NCBI RefSeq assembly: GCF_003951095.1
Contig: NZ_QXGL01000002.1
Span: 62,001 to 126,000 of the forward strand
Direction: 5' to 3'
DNA length: 64,000 bases
Source: Bifidobacterium goeldii
Lineage (GTDB): Bacteria > Actinomycetota > Actinomycetes > Actinomycetales > Bifidobacteriaceae
Positions 60,864 to 64,000 of this stretch are shown here, piece after piece (position 1 is the first letter of the stretch; every line of letters starts with the position of its first letter). Position numbers and translations under genes: made by a program. The notes under the pieces were generated by a model. The model had not been told where the DNA came from, ran no database searches, and saw nothing but the letters and a program-made list of their open reading frames with translations.

Positions 60864-61631
60864 TTAGCAGATGACCGGATCCTTCGGCCTATTCTCCTCA
60901 TCACGGCGGGCAAGCGCACGCGCATAACTATTGCAACGCGCTGCAAAACCAGTAAACACTTGGTCAGCGAGCGGGTGAAGCAGCGGATTGTACTGAGCGA
61001 AATCCTCGCGCAACTGCGATTTAGAACCGCCCGCAGCCTTGAGATCCTTCACCATGCTTGACTCTTCAAGCCACTCTTCAAGCAGTGCCGAACTCACTTC
61101 AAGATGGAACTGCAAGCCAAGTGCCGAGCCGGCACGGAACGCCTGCACCTTCGTGTTTGTGGTGCGCGCCAGCAACTGTGCCCCCTCAGGCAGTCCCACC
61201 ACATCGTTATGCCAGTGCAGCACGTTGATTTGCTTATCCCACATCGAGAAGTAGTCGTGCTTGTCAACGCGCTTAATCGGCGCGAAACCGATCTCCGGCG
61301 CCTCCCCCTTGTGCAGCTTAGCTCCCAGCGCGGTGGCAATAATCTGATGGCCAAGGCACACGCCAAGTACCGGCTTGTTCACTGCAATGGCAGCACGCGC
61401 TAGTTTTGCCTCAGCTTTAAGCCCCGGGTACTTGTCGTAATCCGTAGCGCCCATTGGCCCGCCCATAATCACTACGCCAGCAACCTCGTCAAATGCGGGC
61501 AAATCAGGCTTCTTTTTATCGGCGATATTGAGAATCTGATAATTGAGCCCAATCTCATCGAGAGCGGTGGCGATACGTCCTGGCTTCTCCCATGGGACAT
61601 GCTGCAAAATAAGCACTTGCGATTGCGTCAT
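60864..61631 (-). CDS. Class-I glutamine amidotransferase-like protein (GMP-synthase-like)
   Basis: A 255-residue stand-alone glutaminase domain. Triad residues are present: Cys92 in GVCLGHQI, His176 and Glu178 in LQFHLEV. VIMGGPMGATD is the oxyanion region. No synthetase domain is attached. Such free-standing proteins resemble the amidotransferase half of GuaA and often act on unknown acceptors. The ATG at 61631 has only a weak AGAAG upstream; an upstream in-frame extension of 63 residues overlaps the cysS promoter and is unlikely. It is divergent from cysS. Confidence 0.9.
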   Translation of the reverse strand: MTQSQVLILQHVPWEKPGRIATALDEIGLNYQILNIADKKKPDLPAFDEVAGVVIMGGPMGATDYDKYPGLKAEAKLARAAIAVNKPVLGVCLGHQIIATALGAKLHKGEAPEIGFAPIKRVDKHDYFSMWDKQINVLHWHNDVVGLPEGAQLLARTTNTKVQAFRAGSALGLQFHLEVSSALLEEWLEESSMVKDLKAAGGSKSQLREDFAQYNPLLHPLADQVFTGFAARCNSYARALARRDEENRPKDPVIC

Positions 61632-61788
61632 GACTTCTATTGTGTCATTACCTACGTAAACTTTGCACACCGTTTCTTCATATATTCTATGAATCCCTGT
61701 TTTGTGGCCGTCTTTACACCTGTTTGTGCGCCTGCCACTATGAGCGAAGCCGGCCGCGAATGTCTTATAACGCGAATACGCTCGAGGT

Positions 61789-63426
61789 ATGACACAAGCC
61801 TCAGAACCGTTCAATTCCAATACTTCTCAACATGGTACGGTCGCTCACGCAGCTGCCGGCCTGAAGTTGTATGACACTGCTTCGCACGCAGTGTCGCCGT
61901 TTACGCCGATTAAGCCTGGCCAGGTGGGTATTTACGTGTGCGGCGCGACCGTGCAGTCCTCGCCGCATATCGGTCATATTCGTGCAGCTGTCGCTTTCGA
62001 CGTTATTCGCCGCTGGTTCCTCAAGCTCGGCTACCAGGTTACGTTCGTGCGCAATGTGACTGACATTGACGACAAGATTCTCGACAAGGCGGCCGCTGCC
62101 GGCCAGAAGTGGTGGGCGCGCGCGTACTTCTACGAGCGCGAGTTCACGCAGGCATACGATACGCTCGGCGTGCTGCCTCCCACGTACGAGCCGCGCGCAA
62201 CCGGTCACATGATCGATATGATCGATCTGATTCAGAAGATCATTGACAACGGCCACGGTTACGTCGTGCGTGATGCAGACGGTAAGCCGACCGGCAACGT
62301 GTACTTTGACGTGGCAAGCTGGCCGCATTACGGCGAGCTGACACACCAGAAGCAGGGTGCGGGCGCTGCTGAAGTCGATGAGGCAGCGGCGGTTGCTGAC
62401 CGCATGGGCCCGAGCGTGGATACTGCTGGCAACGACAAATACAATCCAGTTGACCCGGCTGATATGTCCCCCGACAAGCATGATCCGCGCGATTTCGCAT
62501 TGTGGAAGGCTCCGAAGGACACTGATCCAATGGATGCGCGCTGGGCTACGCCGTTTGGCGTGGGCCGCCCGGGTTGGCATATTGAATGCTCGGCGATGAG
62601 TCACCGTTATTTGGACGGCATGTTCGACATCCACGGCGGCGGTCTTGACTTGCGATTCCCCCACCACGAGAACGAGATGGCGCAGACGCGAGCTGCTGGC
62701 TATGAGTCTGCTGCTCGTTGGATGCATTCGGCGTGGGTGACTGCTAAGGGCGAGAAGATGTCGAAGTCGCTGGGCACTGGATTGTCGGTGCCTTCGGTGT
62801 TGGCTTCGCATTCCGCGTGGGTAGTGCGGTACGCGCTCGGCTCAGTACAGTATCGTTCGATGCTGGAATGGTCTGATCAGGCGCTGGTTGAAGCTCAGGC
62901 TGCGTATGATCGCGTCTCGAACTTCATTGAGCGAGCAGGCGTAGCACTGGGCGAGCAGCCGAGTCGCGAAGAAATTGAGGCAGTCAGTGCGGACGCGCTG
63001 CCGGCTGACTTTGTTGCCGCGATGAATGAGGATGTGAACGTCTCCGGCGCAACCGCCGCGATCTTCACCGCAATCCGCAATGGCAATACGCTACTTTCGC
63101 AGCTCGCGGACCGTGCTGATTCCGATGCAGCCAAGTCCGAGGTGCGCGAAGCACTGGTCGCTGTGCGCGCAATGCTGGACACGCTGGGTCTTGATCCGCT
63201 GGCGGAGCCGTGGATCGGCGGCGGTACGGGTACCGGCGCTGCTGGCGAAGGCGAGAATCGCGAGCACGAGGTGCTGGATGCGCTCATTAGCGAGCAGCTC
63301 GACGCTCGCGCTGAGGCTCGCAAGGCACGCGACTTCGCCAAGGCTGATGCGATCCGCGACGCGCTAAACGCTGCTGGCATCGCCATCGAAGATGGCCCGC
63401 AAGGCTCTACTTGGAGCCTGAAGTAG
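61789..63426 (+). CDS. cysS: Cysteinyl-tRNA synthetase
   Basis: A 545-residue class-I aminoacyl-tRNA synthetase. Zinc-binding Cys51 is in [11 protein letters not shown], the HIGH motif is at residues 60-63 and KMSKS lies near residue 323 (GEKMSKSLG). The C-terminal anticodon-binding helices include [23 protein letters not shown]. An insertion of about 30 residues (about 180-215, rich in Ala/Glu/Asp) is found in actinobacterial enzymes. TATAAC 20 bases upstream of the ATG is a possible -10, so a very short leader or leaderless start is likely. A strong terminator follows at 63452. Confidence 0.97.
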   Translation: MTQASEPFNSNTSQHGTVAHAAAGLKLYDTASHAVSPFTPIKPGQVGIYVCGATVQSSPHIGHIRAAVAFDVIRRWFLKLGYQVTFVRNVTDIDDKILDKAAAAGQKWWARAYFYEREFTQAYDTLGVLPPTYEPRATGHMIDMIDLIQKIIDNGHGYVVRDADGKPTGNVYFDVASWPHYGELTHQKQGAGAAEVDEAAAVADRMGPSVDTAGNDKYNPVDPADMSPDKHDPRDFALWKAPKDTDPMDARWATPFGVGRPGWHIECSAMSHRYLDGMFDIHGGGLDLRFPHHENEMAQTRAAGYESAARWMHSAWVTAKGEKMSKSLGTGLSVPSVLASHSAWVVRYALGSVQYRSMLEWSDQALVEAQAAYDRVSNFIERAGVALGEQPSREEIEAVSADALPADFVAAMNEDVNVSGATAAIFTAIRNGNTLLSQLADRADSDAAKSEVREALVAVRAMLDTLGLDPLAEPWIGGGTGTGAAGEGENREHEVLDALISEQLDARAEARKARDFAKADAIRDALNAAGIAIEDGPQGSTWSLK

Positions 63427-63451
63427 CCCGTTTCTGACGGTTCGAAACGAT

Positions 63452-63505
63452 AACAGGCCGTAACTGAATCATCGACGCTAGTCGGAGACTCAGTTACGGC
63501 CTGTT
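63452..63505. terminator. Terminator between cysS and the CDF transporter gene
   Basis: AACAGGCCGTAACTGA (63452-63467) pairs perfectly with TCAGTTACGGCCTGTT (63490-63505), between convergent genes. Confidence 0.85.
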
Positions 63506-63526
63506 TTGCAGGCGAGTATCTGGCCG

Positions 63527-64000
63527 TCAGTCAAACACGAAGTCGACGTCAACGATATGCAGGCGTTTCTTCAACGCTTTTTCCAGCGAACGCTTGCATT
63601 CGACAAGATCAGCTACGTCAATCGTCTCTCCAGTGCCGGAAAGATACACGTCGACGGTGTAGTTCATACCGGTTTTGAAAATCAGCGTCTGCTCATACTC
63701 CGTATTGACTGGCAAATGACGCTGCGCCGCAACTTCGACAAACGCGTTCGTCTCATCGTCGTCGTGCACGCCGCCAACGAGCTCGATGAACGCATCCTTG
63801 AGCACACTAAACGGCTCCTTAATCGTGAATGCAACGAGCGCAACCGTAATAAAGAAATCGCCAGTAAAATGCAGGAAATCAAGACTGCCGCCGGTCGGCA
63901 AGAACATGAGGATTACCGCAACCACACCAATACCGAATGACATTGCGCCGTCGACTAGCGTGCTCTTGCATTCAGCAGTGAGCATGGTGCTGGAATTGCG
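63527..64000 (-). CDS. Cation diffusion facilitator family transporter, 5' end cut by window edge
   Basis: The minus-strand frame is open to the window edge, so the N-terminal part is missing; 157 C-terminal residues are visible. They begin NSSTMLTAECKSTLVDGAMS, with an acidic/His-type pattern like the metal site of CDF helix 5, then two more membrane segments (FGIGVVAVILMFL and FFITVALVAFTI), the KEPFSVLKDAFIELVGG loop and a cytoplasmic domain of about 80 residues with alternating strands and helices. This fits CDF metal efflux proteins, although the visible metal ligands differ from ZitB. The metal cannot be named. Confidence 0.7.
   Translation of the reverse strand, partial: RNSSTMLTAECKSTLVDGAMSFGIGVVAVILMFLPTGGSLDFLHFTGDFFITVALVAFTIKEPFSVLKDAFIELVGGVHDDDETNAFVEVAAQRHLPVNTEYEQTLIFKTGMNYTVDVYLSGTGETIDVADLVECKRSLEKALKKRLHIVDVDFVFD

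Overview
The window looks like chromosomal DNA of a Bifidobacterium. The base composition is moderately GC-rich. It carries an araBDA set, a GH42 beta-galactosidase with its own ABC importer and LacI-type repressor, PdxST vitamin B6 synthesis, and a mycobacteria-like gene order (SepIVA-like, DUF177, rpmF, rnc). I see no phage, plasmid, CRISPR array, rRNA or complete insertion sequence. The species is not certain. Gene calls rest on reading protein motifs by eye; no database search was run.

Layout. 1-9,400: a Nudix-like gene cut by the left edge, a thioredoxin, an Rpf/G5 cell-wall enzyme, a membrane-anchored surface protein, a DHA2-type MFS exporter, an Nramp metal importer, a secreted HNH nuclease and an aldo/keto reductase. 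9,560-16,734: a galactoside operon on the minus strand (binding protein, two permeases, GH42, LacI) with a promoter overlapped by two palindromic operators. 16,962-24,045: pdxST, an acyl-CoA ligase, a membrane protein and a two-component system. 24,073-30,161: araBDA with a LacI-type regulator, two matching operators, and intercistronic gaps full of structured repeats. 30,215-34,528: rnhB, lepB, rplS and a DUF362 / ECF-S / DUF1893 group. 34,785-41,458: a second sugar locus (FGGY kinase paralogous to araB, zinc alcohol dehydrogenase, ROK regulator, EIIC-only permease, esterase). 41,640-47,032: two paralogous exported proteins, pgi, two tRNA genes and a small HTH protein. 47,327-64,000: housekeeping genes (AEC transporter, rdgB, rph, pncB, DUF3039, coaD, SepIVA-like, DUF177, rpmF, rnc, ilvBN, ABC-F, amidotransferase, cysS) and a CDF transporter cut by the right edge.

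How it works together. The sugar loci import or receive galactosides, arabinose and an unknown polyol or ester-linked sugar. Their products would feed pentulose or hexose phosphates into the bifidobacterial phosphoketolase route, with pgi nearby. Each locus has its own local regulator and, in two cases, visible operators.

The most unusual signals are in the non-coding DNA. (1) Structured elements at the 3' ends of araA and araD share an internal core but close with a stem made from the upstream gene's own last codons and stop. (2) A roughly 70-bp palindrome occurs three times. (3) Many unrelated genes have short tandem repeats that start at, or contain, their stop codon. The best protein-level candidate for an undescribed system is the EIIC-only / esterase / ROK / dehydrogenase / kinase locus.
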